Source: Amylibacter sp. IMCC11727
GTDB taxonomy: Bacteria > Pseudomonadota > Alphaproteobacteria > Rhodobacterales > Rhodobacteraceae
Assembly: GCF_029854195.1 (NCBI RefSeq)
Contig: NZ_CP122960.1
Coordinates: forward strand, 3,230,001 to 3,294,000
Reading direction: 5' to 3'
DNA: 64,000 bases
Shown: positions 44,399-52,725 of the stretch, one piece after another
Numbering within the stretch: position 1 is the stretch's first letter
Layout: the number at the start of each line of letters is the position of its first letter
The notes under the pieces: generated by a model
The model's database searches: none
The model's input: only the letters and a program-made list of their open reading frames with translations
What the model was told of the DNA's origin: nothing
Position numbers and translations under genes: made by a program

Positions 44399-44938
44399 AT
44401 GCAACAAACCCAAATCAGCATATCCCTCGAAACTCACAAGCTAATTGAATCAAGTAGACAGAATTTTTCGGAAACCCATGATGAAATAATTCAAAGGGCT
44501 CTTATCGCTCGTCAGCCAAATCAAAGCGGGCAACCATTGACAACTACTCCAAAGGCGATTCCAGCCTTTCCAAAACAAAAAAAGACATCGAGGTTTATGG
44601 GAACATTTGAATGGGAATTGCTGGGCGAACAATACAAAGAAAGGTCATTAACTAATGCTTATCAGGCAATTATTTCCCAACTAGATTCGCGTCAAAGCGA
44701 TTTTCTAGACTGCCTCGCAACGAAAGAAACGCGTGCGAGGCGATTGGTCGCAAAAAATAAAACCGATCTATACAAGAAATCAAAGCATCTCGCACAAGAC
44801 CATGCTGTTGAAATTGCAAAAAATTATTGGTTGGATACAAATCTATCCAGAGCGCAAGTAACAAAAAATCTGCAATTGGCTTGTGTCTGCGCCAAGATTG
44901 AGTTCGGATCAGACCTCAAAGTTAGATTCACCCACTAA
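44399..44938 (+). CDS. Putative ribbon-helix-helix DNA-binding protein, horizontally acquired
   Basis: This 179-residue protein is not recognised as a whole. The first 37 residues (QTQISISLETHKLIE, then FSETHDEIIQRALI) have the strand-helix-helix pattern of ribbon-helix-helix or SeqA N-terminal domains. A Pro/Lys linker follows (about 40-65). A basic, helical C-terminal domain follows (about 68-179), with GTFEWELLGEQYKERSLTNA at its start and many Lys and Arg. Codon use is AT-rich compared with neighbours. The ribosome site is weak. It lies opposite in direction to the phe genes and ends inside pheS by 11 bases. A DNA-binding or restriction-related role is a guess from composition and operator. 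Confidence 0.6.
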   Translation: MQQTQISISLETHKLIESSRQNFSETHDEIIQRALIARQPNQSGQPLTTTPKAIPAFPKQKKTSRFMGTFEWELLGEQYKERSLTNAYQAIISQLDSRQSDFLDCLATKETRARRLVAKNKTDLYKKSKHLAQDHAVEIAKNYWLDTNLSRAQVTKNLQLACVCAKIEFGSDLKVRFTH

Positions 44939-46010
44939 TCCCCGCATGCATGTTCGGCATATCCAACGCACTGAACCCATAGTGCCGCAACCAGCGCAGA
45001 TCACTGTCAAAGAACGCGCGCAAATCAGGAATCCCGTATTTCAGCATCGCAATCCGATCAATCCCCATGCCAAAGGCAAACCCTTGATATTTATCTGAAT
45101 CCACCCCAGCGGCGGCCAGCACCTTCGGATGCACCATGCCGCTCCCTAGAATTTCCATCCAATCGTCGCCTTCGCCAATCTTCAACTGGCCCTTGTCCCA
45201 CGAACAGCGGATATCCACCTCGGCGGACGGCTCCGTGAACGGGAAATGGCTGGCGCGGAACCGCAGCTCGATATCATCCACATTGAAAAACGCCCGACAA
45301 AACTCTTCCAGCGTCCACTTCAGGTTCGCCATTGAAACACCCTTGTCGATGCACAGCCCCTCATACTGGTGAAACATCGGCGTATGCGTCTGGTCGTAAT
45401 CCGCGCGGTACACACGACCGGGCGAGATAATCCGACACGGCGCGCCGTGCTTTTCCATATACCGAATTTGCACAGGGCTTGTGTGGGTGCGCAACACATG
45501 GGGCGGACGATTGTCGCCTTCATCACGGTGCATATAAAACGTGTCATGCTCTTGGCGCGCGGGATGCTCTGGCGCGATATTCAGCGCATCAAAGTTATAC
45601 CAATCACTTTCAATCTGCGGCCCCTCAGCCACCGAATACCCAAGGTCCGCAAACACCGCGATCACCTCTTCCGTCACTTGGCTGACAGGATGGATCGTCC
45701 CCTGCCGACGCGGACGCCCCGCCAAAGACACATCAATCCACTCCGCCTGCAAACGTTCATTCAACGCCGCATCGCCCAGCGCCTCTTTCTTCGCCGCAAT
45801 CGCCGAATTGATCTCATTCTTCAACGCATTCAGTGCCGGCCCTGCCACCTGCTTTTCCTCAGGCGTCATCTTGCCAAGTTCGCGCATCTTTAAGGACACT
45901 TCGCCCTTTTTGCCCACGGCTGCCAAACGCACATCTTCCAGCGCAGATTCATCTGCCGCCGCCATCACACCTTCAAGATACTTCGCCTTCAGCGCGTCCA
46001 AACCGTCCAT
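44928..46010 (-). CDS. pheS: Phenylalanine-tRNA ligase alpha subunit
   Basis: This 360-residue catalytic subunit charges tRNA-Phe. The N-terminal coiled coil covers about 1-90. Class II motif 1 is near PIESDWYNFDALN-like QIESDWYNFDALN (about 135), motif 2 includes RTHTSPVQIRYME and GRVYRADYDQTHTPMFHQ, and motif 3 is GFAFGMGIDRIAML near 320. The ATG at 46010 has AAAGGA eight bases upstream; a GTG two codons earlier is possible. It is preceded by rpmI-rplT, but a terminator lies between. pheT is displaced by the inserted segment. Confidence 0.96.
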   Translation of the reverse strand: MDGLDALKAKYLEGVMAAADESALEDVRLAAVGKKGEVSLKMRELGKMTPEEKQVAGPALNALKNEINSAIAAKKEALGDAALNERLQAEWIDVSLAGRPRRQGTIHPVSQVTEEVIAVFADLGYSVAEGPQIESDWYNFDALNIAPEHPARQEHDTFYMHRDEGDNRPPHVLRTHTSPVQIRYMEKHGAPCRIISPGRVYRADYDQTHTPMFHQYEGLCIDKGVSMANLKWTLEEFCRAFFNVDDIELRFRASHFPFTEPSAEVDIRCSWDKGQLKIGEGDDWMEILGSGMVHPKVLAAAGVDSDKYQGFAFGMGIDRIAMLKYGIPDLRAFFDSDLRWLRHYGFSALDMPNMHAGISG

Positions 46011-46074
46011 GGTCACATTCCTTTAATTCGTTGCTGCAGGGATACCAGCCAAGCCAGTTTTTGCAACCCAATCG

Positions 46075-46100
46075 CCTTTTTCTTGGTTAAAATATCCAAA
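46075..46100. repeat. Dispersed intergenic element, copy 2
   Basis: CCTTTTTCTTGGTTAAAATA, then TCCAAA, lies between pheS and rplT. It matches the copy at 61868-61894 at most positions (CTTTTTCTTGG-T-AAATATCCAA). Confidence 0.55.
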
Positions 46101-46158
46101 CACGCCGCGCAGCAGCTTATTGTACAGTTGCGCCAGCAACTCCGCCAAACACCAACGC

Positions 46159-46193
46159 AAAAGAAAAGCCCCACACCTTTCGGTGCAGGGCTT
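46159..46193 (-). terminator. Rho-independent terminator of rpmI-rplT
   Basis: On the minus strand AAGCCCTGCACC and GGTGTGGGGCTT pair (with G-U pairs) around GAAA, followed by TTTTCTTTT. It is about 25 bases past the rplT stop. Confidence 0.85.
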
Positions 46194-46217
46194 CAATTCT
46201 TAAAACCGTTTGCTGGC

Positions 46218-46580
46218 TTACGCCAACGCACCTTTGGCTGTGTCAACAATCGCGTTGAACGCCTCTGGCTCGTGAACGGCCAGATCAGCCAGAACCTTAC
46301 GGTCCACTTCGATACCAGCCAAGTTCAGGCCGTTGATGAATTTGCTGTATGTCAGCGCTTCATCATGGGCACGAACGCCAGCATTGATCCGCTGAATCCA
46401 CAAGGCGCGGAAGTTGCGCTTGCGGTTCTTGCGGTCGCGGGTTGCGTATTGGTTTGCTTTATCGACAGCTTGTGTTGCTGTGCGGAAATTCGTGGACCGT
46501 GCGCCATAATAACCTTTGGCGGCCTTAACAACTTTACGGTGACGAGCGTGGGACGTTGCGCCCCCTTTTACACGTGACAT
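46218..46580 (-). CDS. rplT: Large-subunit ribosomal protein bL20
   Basis: This 120-residue basic protein binds 23S rRNA early in assembly. It begins MSRVKGGATSHARHRKVVKAAKG and contains NRKRNFRALWIQRINAGVR, both standard. AAGGAG precedes the ATG. It follows rpmI by 13 bases. In many bacteria bL20 represses this operon by binding its own message; I saw no clear leader structure to claim that here. Confidence 0.97.
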   Translation of the reverse strand: MSRVKGGATSHARHRKVVKAAKGYYGARSTNFRTATQAVDKANQYATRDRKNRKRNFRALWIQRINAGVRAHDEALTYSKFINGLNLAGIEVDRKVLADLAVHEPEAFNAIVDTAKGALA

Positions 46581-46593
46581 TTCTCAGATCTCC

Positions 46594-46794
46594 TTAGCGG
46601 TTGTACGGCATGTATGATTTCACGATGTTTTCATCGGCTTTACACAACGTGGTTGTCCCACGCGCGTTGCGGATGAATTTCCGTGAACGTTTGATCATAC
46701 CGTGGCGTTTGCCCGCTTGGGCCGCCAACACGCGGCCAGAGGCCGTCACTTTAAAGCGCTTTTTCGCGCTTGATTTGGTCTTCATCTTGGGCAT
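46594..46794 (-). CDS. rpmI: Large-subunit ribosomal protein bL35
   Basis: This 66-residue basic protein starts MPKMKTKSSAKKRFKVTASG and ends in the normal SYMPYNR-like tail. The ATG at 46794 has GGAGAC upstream; an 11-codon extension is rejected. It leads the rpmI-rplT pair. The IF3 gene (infC), often upstream, is absent here. Confidence 0.97.
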   Translation of the reverse strand: MPKMKTKSSAKKRFKVTASGRVLAAQAGKRHGMIKRSRKFIRNARGTTTLCKADENIVKSYMPYNR

Positions 46795-46921
46795 TTCCGT
46801 CTCCAGATTTAGAAGTTGGTCGGACACGCGACTCGGCAGCCCTTCGGCCGGACGCGCAGTAGAAGCTGGCTTTTAGGCCCGACCCCAATCATTTGCAAGA
46901 AGAAAACACAGGCGTTTGCGC

Positions 46922-47143
46922 TTAAATCCACTCCGCGATTAAACGGAACACCGCTTGGGGCAAATGTTGTGGTGTCAGCGATCCATCAGACAACATCCAT
47001 GCCCATCCCAACAGACCCGCACCAACCAACAAACCAATCAGCCCATACAGCGGTGATCTCCGCTCAACCATAGCATTGGTCACACCCACCAAACCAATGA
47101 TGAAGATCAATGTACCGCCGACAAGTTGATAATCAAAAGGCAT
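46922..47143 (-). CDS. Small two-helix membrane protein
   Basis: This 73-residue protein has two membrane helices (about 8-26 and 33-52) and a polar tail. GGGGGA precedes the ATG at 47143. It follows pyk by 25 bases on the same strand, so it is probably co-transcribed. I do not recognise a named family, although small proteins of this kind are often next to pyk in Rhodobacterales. Confidence 0.65.
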   Translation of the reverse strand: MPFDYQLVGGTLIFIIGLVGVTNAMVERRSPLYGLIGLLVGAGLLGWAWMLSDGSLTPQHLPQAVFRLIAEWI

Positions 47144-47168
47144 AAGTCCCCCAGCCTTAGTCGTTTCG

Positions 47169-48617
47169 TCAGTCGTCTTCACTTCCAAATATCAGCTTTT
47201 CCTGCACCGGCGCAACGCGCAAGATATTTGTGGAGCCTGGCTGGTTAAACGGAACACCCGCCGTGACAACAACTTTATCATCATCTTGGGCAAATCCATA
47301 ATTCCGCGCCGCACGGGCAGCACTGACCACCGCCATCTTAAATCGGCCAACTTCGGATGTCAGAACACTATGCAATCCCCACACCAATGTCATGCGTCGC
47401 GCGGTTTTCGCCAAGGGCGTCAATCCAATAATCGGCACCTGCGGGCGCTCGCGGGCCGCCAACATAGCCGTTGTCCCTGAATGGGTGAAACAACAAATCG
47501 CCTTAATGTCTGTTGTCTCCGCCACTTCGCGGGCCGCGACTGTAATCGCTTCGGCCACGGAATTGCGCGATGCAGATCGGGACGCTTCGATAATCTGGCG
47601 GAATGTGGGATCGACCTCAACTTCCTCGGCCACGTTGTTCATGGTCTGAACCGCCTCAATCGGATAGTCCCCAGCCGCAGATTCCGCAGACAACATCACC
47701 GCATCCGCACCTTCATAAATGGCCGCCGCCACATCAGACACTTCGGCCCGCGTTGGCACTGGGGCGGTGATCATGCTCTCCATCATCTGGGTCGCCACGA
47801 TCACGGGTTTGCCCACGTGCCGACACCGCCGCACCAGCCGCTTTTGGATTGGCGGCACTTGGCTAACGGGCAATTCAACACCCAAATCGCCCCGCGCCAC
47901 CATGATCCCATCGCTCACCTCAAGGATATCATCAAAGGACTTCACCGCCGCAGGCTTTTCAATTTTTGAAATCAGCGTCGCACGCCCTTTGGCCAAGTCA
48001 CGGGCTTCCAAAACATCCTCTGGGCGCTGCACAAAAGACAACGCCAACCAATCCACGCCCAATTCACAAACGAATTCCAAATCCGCGCGATCTTTTTCGG
48101 ACAACGCAGCCAAAGGCAGAACCACATCGGGCACATTCACGCCCTTGCGGTTGGAAATCATGCCCCCAACGATCACTTCGCAGGTCGCATAATCCTCCCC
48201 ACATTCGGTCACTTTCAGGCGGATTTTGCCGTCATTCACCAACAGGGTGGACCCAACCTCTAGCGCGTCAAAAATCTCTTTGTGGGGCAGACACACTCGG
48301 GTCGCATCCCCTTCGGCTTCATCCAGATCAAACCGAAAAGATGCCCCTTCAACCAGCTCTTCGCCGTCTTCGTTGGCAAATACACCACACCGCAATTTCG
48401 GCCCCTGAAGATCGGCCAAAATGCCAATGGGTCGCCCCGTATCGCGCTCAATATCGCGGATCGTCTGATGCTTTTCGCGAATTTCATCGTGGCTGCCGTG
48501 GCTCATGTTCAGGCGGAACACATCCGCCCCTGCCTCGAACAAACCTCGGATCACATCATATGTCTCCGACGCAGGGCCGAGTGTCGCCACAACTTTCACA
48601 CTTCTCATTCGCCGCAT
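47169..48617 (-). CDS. pyk: Pyruvate kinase
   Basis: This 482-residue enzyme makes pyruvate and ATP from phosphoenolpyruvate. RSVKVVATLGPAS begins the barrel; FRLNMSHGSHDE near 33, LADLQGPKLR near 65, ISKIEKPAAV near 220, MVARGDLGVELP near 240, and ATQMMESMI near 275 are the catalytic elements. AAAGGA precedes the ATG; a longer frame of 23 codons would remove the leader. The palindrome-like site at 48628-48639 lies 11 bases before the start, close to the ribosome site, and links pyk to gap. Confidence 0.96.
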   Translation of the reverse strand: MRRMRSVKVVATLGPASETYDVIRGLFEAGADVFRLNMSHGSHDEIREKHQTIRDIERDTGRPIGILADLQGPKLRCGVFANEDGEELVEGASFRFDLDEAEGDATRVCLPHKEIFDALEVGSTLLVNDGKIRLKVTECGEDYATCEVIVGGMISNRKGVNVPDVVLPLAALSEKDRADLEFVCELGVDWLALSFVQRPEDVLEARDLAKGRATLISKIEKPAAVKSFDDILEVSDGIMVARGDLGVELPVSQVPPIQKRLVRRCRHVGKPVIVATQMMESMITAPVPTRAEVSDVAAAIYEGADAVMLSAESAAGDYPIEAVQTMNNVAEEVEVDPTFRQIIEASRSASRNSVAEAITVAAREVAETTDIKAICCFTHSGTTAMLAARERPQVPIIGLTPLAKTARRMTLVWGLHSVLTSEVGRFKMAVVSAARAARNYGFAQDDDKVVVTAGVPFNQPGSTNILRVAPVQEKLIFGSEDD

Positions 48618-48627
48618 TTTATTTCCT

Positions 48628-48639
48628 TTATCGCTAACG
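48628..48639. promoter_or_regulatory. Candidate CceR/PckR-like operator upstream of pyk
   Basis: TTATCGCTAACG is identical to the core of the gap site at 3172-3185. On the minus strand it reads CGTTAGCGATAA, between a TATAAA box and the AAAGGA ribosome site of pyk. The left half-site is one base shorter than in gap. Confidence 0.6.
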
Positions 48640-48752
48640 TTCGCTTTTATATCAGGCCGAAATTTCTTGTCTGCCCCAAATTCCAAATCAACCCACTGGC
48701 TCTTTTTCTCACGGCGCAGTATCTCCTACCAAACCGAATTTAAGGCCCGCCT

Positions 48753-49493
48753 ATGACCTACGTCCCCTTTGTAACAACTGGCCAACACCGATCCGCAAAT
48801 GTGATCGTAATGTGTGACCACGCCGCGAACACTGTACCCCCGTCCGTTGCCAATGGCGATCTGGGCCTGCCCGCTGCGGATATGAACCGCCACATCGCCT
48901 ATGACATCGGCGCAGCAGGTGTCTCGCGTCATTTGGGCGAATTGCTGGACGCGCCCGTGGTCTGTTCCAACTTTTCGCGGCTCGTGATCGACCCCAACCG
49001 CGGCGAAGATGACCCAACACTTTTGATGCGTCTTTACGATGGGTCTTTGATCCCCGCGAACCGCCACGCAGACGAGGCTGAATTGAACCGCAGGCTCAAC
49101 CTATGCTATCATCCCTACCATGCAGAGCTGGCGCGACTGATCGGTGAACGCGACAAACCCGCGATCATATCCGTCCACAGTTTCACACCCCAATTGAACG
49201 GCCGCCCCCCGCGTCCTTGGCACATCGGCATCCTGTCAAACGATGATCGCCGTCTGTCCGATCCCCTGCTTGAATCCTTGCAAAGCCACAGCGATATCGT
49301 CACGGGGGACAATGTGCCCTACACAGGCTATCTCGAAGGGGACACAATGGACAAACACGCTTTGCCGCAAAATCTGCTTCACACATTGATCGAGGTCCGC
49401 AACGACTTGATCGCCGAAGAAAGCGGACAAATCAAATGGGCCGAACGCCTTGCCCCGCTGATTAAAACCGCCATATCTAAAGCAACCGCATAA
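48753..49493 (+). CDS. N-formylglutamate amidohydrolase
   Basis: This 246-residue metal hydrolase releases formate from N-formylglutamate or related compounds. The pattern VIVMCDHAANTVP near residue 18, DIGAAGVSRHL near 51, SNFSRLVIDPNR near 72, and SVHSFTPQLNG near 143 matches the family (HutG2/FGase). No other histidine-degradation gene is near, so the substrate is by family. It is divergent from pyk and probably co-transcribed with the DUF1244 gene 11 bases on. Confidence 0.88.
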   Translation: MTYVPFVTTGQHRSANVIVMCDHAANTVPPSVANGDLGLPAADMNRHIAYDIGAAGVSRHLGELLDAPVVCSNFSRLVIDPNRGEDDPTLLMRLYDGSLIPANRHADEAELNRRLNLCYHPYHAELARLIGERDKPAIISVHSFTPQLNGRPPRPWHIGILSNDDRRLSDPLLESLQSHSDIVTGDNVPYTGYLEGDTMDKHALPQNLLHTLIEVRNDLIAEESGQIKWAERLAPLIKTAISKATA

Positions 49494-49504
49494 AGGAGCC
49501 CGAC

Positions 49505-49798
49505 ATGGACGCCCAAACACAAATCGAACTCGAAGCCGCCGCCTTTCGCCGTTTGCAAAAACACCTGATGGAAGACCGCACAGATGTACAAAACATCGAC
49601 ATGATGAACCAGCACGGGTTCTGCCGAAACTGCTTGGCCCGCTGGTATCAAGAAGCCGCAAATGAACGCGGCATCGACATGGACAAAATGCAAGGCCGCG
49701 AAGCGTTCTACGGCATGCCGTTCAGCGAATGGAAGGCAAAGTATCAGACCGAGGCGACCCCAGATCAAAAGGCCGCGTTTGATCAGAGTCATGGGTAA
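49505..49798 (+). CDS. DUF1244 domain protein
   Basis: This 97-residue protein matches DUF1244: AAAFRRLQKHL, NIDMMNQHGFCRNCLARWY (in part), and MQGREAFYGMPFSEWKAKYQ. Two Cys in FCRNCL may bind metal or a cofactor. AAAGGAG precedes the ATG. It usually travels with the N-formylglutamate amidohydrolase in Rhodobacterales, which suggests a joint role not yet defined. The last 77 bases overlap the convergent desaturase gene. Confidence 0.85.
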   Translation: MDAQTQIELEAAAFRRLQKHLMEDRTDVQNIDMMNQHGFCRNCLARWYQEAANERGIDMDKMQGREAFYGMPFSEWKAKYQTEATPDQKAAFDQSHG

Positions 49799-50702
49799 TC
49801 GGCTCTAACTCCGCACGTTCGGGCAAATCACTCGGTTGGTTCAATCGAGTGATCAACCCCACACGCGCGAATGCGCACAACACCCACCACCCTGGGTCCA
49901 TCTGCCCATCATGACCCAACCGCGCCGAACCTGGGAACGCGTGGTGATTGTTATGCCAACATTCCCCAAACGTCAGCAACCCAAACCCACGAACATTATA
50001 CCCCTGCACCGATGCGCCGCGAATATGCCAATCGCGGCGGGATTTATCAGGCCCGTCATTGTGTGCGAAATACCCGATCAGCCAGTGTCCGAAAACCGAA
50101 ACGGCAACGCGACCACAAATCCCCCATGCAACCCAGCCAATGCCACCAAAGGCAAACAGCACCATCGCCAACGGCACTTGTTGCGCCATCCACGTGGATT
50201 GCAAAACCTGATAAAACCGATCCTGCGCGATACGGTCTGGCACGCGATACGCGGGCGGTGCATCCAAATCCAACTTGCAATGCAACTGCCACCAGAAATC
50301 GCGCAAAATCCCGCTTTGATGAGACAGGAACGCATGACATGCCGATTGCCGTTGCGCCCAATCACGCATGTCGTGCATCACCATCATCCCAAACGGTCCC
50401 TGCAACCCGACCAGCGTACCGAGATACACAAACACCCGCTCCAACCACAACGGACAGTCAAACGCTTCGTGGATCAACTTGCGGTGCATTCCAATTGAAT
50501 GACCCAGACACAGCGTCACCGCGCAACTGACGATAAACACACAAACAGCCGACCACGAAAACCAGATCGCACCCCCTACGACCCAGCCCAACAGCATCCC
50601 CGTCCACCAGATAGATTTCATCGCCGACCAGCGCACAACGCCGTTCACAGGGTCCGCATCCGCAGCAAAATCAATTCGCGTGTGCAGGCCCGTATCGCTC
50701 AT
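49722..50702 (-). CDS. Membrane fatty acid desaturase-like protein
   Basis: This 326-residue protein has four to five membrane helices and the plan of acyl-CoA desaturases. The first His box is GHSIGMHR near residue 85. The second region reads HDMRDWAQRQSACH near 127, lacking the plain HRxHH. The third is GECWHNNHHAFPGSARLG near 260. The change in box two makes the chemistry uncertain, though the other boxes are good. It is the third gene of an operon with the SRPBCC-like and GumN genes (ATGA overlap). Its end overlaps DUF1244 by 77 bases. Confidence 0.8.
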   Translation of the reverse strand: MSDTGLHTRIDFAADADPVNGVVRWSAMKSIWWTGMLLGWVVGGAIWFSWSAVCVFIVSCAVTLCLGHSIGMHRKLIHEAFDCPLWLERVFVYLGTLVGLQGPFGMMVMHDMRDWAQRQSACHAFLSHQSGILRDFWWQLHCKLDLDAPPAYRVPDRIAQDRFYQVLQSTWMAQQVPLAMVLFAFGGIGWVAWGICGRVAVSVFGHWLIGYFAHNDGPDKSRRDWHIRGASVQGYNVRGFGLLTFGECWHNNHHAFPGSARLGHDGQMDPGWWVLCAFARVGLITRLNQPSDLPERAELEPITHDSDQTRPFDLGSPRSDTLPSIR

Positions 50703-51607
50703 TTTCGCGCAATCACAGTGTCGATCAGATAGGCCGCACTTTTGTCAAAAGCATAGGACTGCATTGGCCCAAAATACCACGCAGGGTCCAGCTTGCGATG
50801 GTAATGGATCGTCAACGCCACTTCGGTCTGCCCATCATCCAATTCGCGAAACCGCACCTCGGTTCCATCAATTTGCACATAACTCGCCAGATAGCTGGTG
50901 TTTTTCACCACTTTCGTGCGCACGAAATCCGCGCCTACATCGGAAATCTCCAATGCAAACGTGCCTTTGTGAATATTCGTGTAAAACCACCGCTTGTAGA
51001 CAAAATCCAACGTATGAACATCGCCTGCCGTCAGGCTGCCCGCATCCACCGAAACAGGCAGTGGAAAGATCGACAAAAACCAATTCCGATCCTTCTGAAA
51101 CACGATGGGGTTGGCCATATTCGCCTTTAATTGCGCAATCGTCCCATCCACCACCGCCACATGCGTCACCTCCGCCTTACGCGGCAGGCTCGTGCTTGGG
51201 AACATGCCCTCCAGGGACAACACCGCAACCACCAATGGCACGGCAAGCACCTGTAATTTCGTCGGGTCGCGATGCCCAGTAAACGCATAATGGATCAGCA
51301 CGCTCAGATAATAAATCGGCATAAACATTAGCACGCAGATGAACCCTTCGAACAGGATAAACGACGTGGCCAACATCACCACCGTCGCGTCGCGCAAATG
51401 ATTGAACAACTGCCTTGGCCGCGTTGTTTCTGGCTCGTGCGGGATGAACTGATGGATCAACACCGAGACAGCAAACGGAACCGCCAAATACAAAAGCGCC
51501 GATGTAGCGAACCGCCCATCTAAAATCACACGGATCACAACCGCCGCAATCGCAACAATGAAAAGAATACGAATAGTCTGCGATCGATTGTATGGAAATA
51601 ACTTCAT
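50699..51607 (-). CDS. Membrane protein with SRPBCC-like C-terminal domain
   Basis: This 302-residue protein has four N-terminal membrane helices (within about 10-160) and a soluble half that looks like an SRPBCC (polyketide cyclase/START-like) domain: LKANMANPIVFQKDRNWF, RWFYTNIHKGTFALEI, then GTEVRFRELDDGQTEVALTIHYHRKLDPAWYFGP in parts. Such domains bind lipids or other hydrophobic ligands. It overlaps its neighbours by four bases on both sides. I know no characterised homologue; lipid modification with the desaturase-like partner is inferred. Confidence 0.65.
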   Translation of the reverse strand: MKLFPYNRSQTIRILFIVAIAAVVIRVILDGRFATSALLYLAVPFAVSVLIHQFIPHEPETTRPRQLFNHLRDATVVMLATSFILFEGFICVLMFMPIYYLSVLIHYAFTGHRDPTKLQVLAVPLVVAVLSLEGMFPSTSLPRKAEVTHVAVVDGTIAQLKANMANPIVFQKDRNWFLSIFPLPVSVDAGSLTAGDVHTLDFVYKRWFYTNIHKGTFALEISDVGADFVRTKVVKNTSYLASYVQIDGTEVRFRELDDGQTEVALTIHYHRKLDPAWYFGPMQSYAFDKSAAYLIDTVIARK

Positions 51608-52638
51608 TTAAACCCAATCTCTCCCTCAACTGGGACCCGATCCACAGTGTATCCAGCTTCCCGTAACAAGGTCACCAATCCAGCGTCTCCTGGCAAATGA
51701 AAGGACCCAACGGCGATCAATGCATTGCCCTTTTCCAACAACTCCAACGTTTTAGGCAGGAAAAGCCTGTTTCGTTCATCCACCAAATACCCGTTCACCA
51801 ATTGCTCCAACTTCGCGCCTTCTTCTTGGCCGTAGAAATCCAAGATAAAATCTCGGTCCCATCCCATTAATCCAGCGATGTGGCCTTTCTTATACAACCC
51901 CAATCCACTGCCATCTGGCGTTTCGTAACTCACTGGGTCCAGATACGCACCATAAACCTTTATCATGGCCACAACTTCGGCCCGCCGATTGTACGAATTC
52001 AGGTCATTCATCAAAAACCCTTCTTCTTCCAATCCTGTATGAGCCGCGCCAGCCTTTATGCCCATTCGCAAAATTTCATAATCCTGCGCTAAAATCAGAC
52101 CACCCCAAAAATCATCGCAAGGATCGCCCAACAACAAGGTTGCCAAGGCCCCTAGCGATAAAAATCCAATGGAATCTTTGTAGCCAATGCCGTCCAGTCG
52201 GGCCCGCACCCAACTGTCCACATCGTCACGCATAAACTCGGGCGGGCGCGGAAAATCTAATTGCGCCCAAAAACCTTCGCTGTTTGTAGCCTTTTCAAAT
52301 GCAGCGCGGGATTTAAACGTAGGATCAAACTCCAAAGCAACAGTGTCAGCGGTTTCAATTAACGAAACCAGCTTTGCCGGCAGATCAAGAACTTCGGGAT
52401 GCGTGGTGTGCATCGTCCCCCATAAATGAGAGGTCTTACCAGACTGCGATGTCACCCGCCAAAGCCGCCCAATCCCATTTTCAAACTCTGCTGCTCGTTC
52501 TGACAAATACGTCGGCGTAAGAGTAGAGTTGGTTATTTCGATGCTGGGAACTTCACAGGCTTCGCGCGTTATCCAATCTTGGGCTGAGGCAAAATTTGGG
52601 GCGATAATGGCGATCAAAGGGAATAAAAAATATTTCAT
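51604..52638 (-). CDS. TraB/GumN family protein
   Basis: This 344-residue exported protein starts with a signal peptide (MKYFLFPLIAIIAPNFASA). The TraB/GumN fold is seen in GRLWRVTSQSGKTSHLWGTMHTTHPEV, VALEFDP, ARLDGIGYKDSIGF, and the C-terminal LLEKGNALIAVGSFHLPGDAGLVTLLREAG. Members are putative metal-dependent proteases or binding proteins. It is first in the operon with the SRPBCC-like and desaturase-like genes. Confidence 0.85.
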   Translation of the reverse strand: MKYFLFPLIAIIAPNFASAQDWITREACEVPSIEITNSTLTPTYLSERAAEFENGIGRLWRVTSQSGKTSHLWGTMHTTHPEVLDLPAKLVSLIETADTVALEFDPTFKSRAAFEKATNSEGFWAQLDFPRPPEFMRDDVDSWVRARLDGIGYKDSIGFLSLGALATLLLGDPCDDFWGGLILAQDYEILRMGIKAGAAHTGLEEEGFLMNDLNSYNRRAEVVAMIKVYGAYLDPVSYETPDGSGLGLYKKGHIAGLMGWDRDFILDFYGQEEGAKLEQLVNGYLVDERNRLFLPKTLELLEKGNALIAVGSFHLPGDAGLVTLLREAGYTVDRVPVEGEIGFK

Positions 52639-52673
52639 ACCCGAACCATACCAACCAAACGCACCACCACAAT

Positions 52674-52704
52674 GAAAAAAGCCGAACCATGTGGCTCGGC
52701 TTTT
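52674..52704 (-). terminator. Rho-independent terminator of the dat gene
   Basis: On the minus strand AAAAGCCGAGCCA and TGGTTCGGCTTTT pair around CA, followed by TTTTTT. It starts about 20 bases after the stop codon. Confidence 0.88.
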
Positions 52705-52725
52705 CTGTTTAGACTTTTACAAAGA

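Noticed and set aside
46800..46920. tRNA gene or leader RNA upstream of rpmI
   Set aside because: The GC-rich hairpins there do not form a cloverleaf and there is no T-loop consensus.
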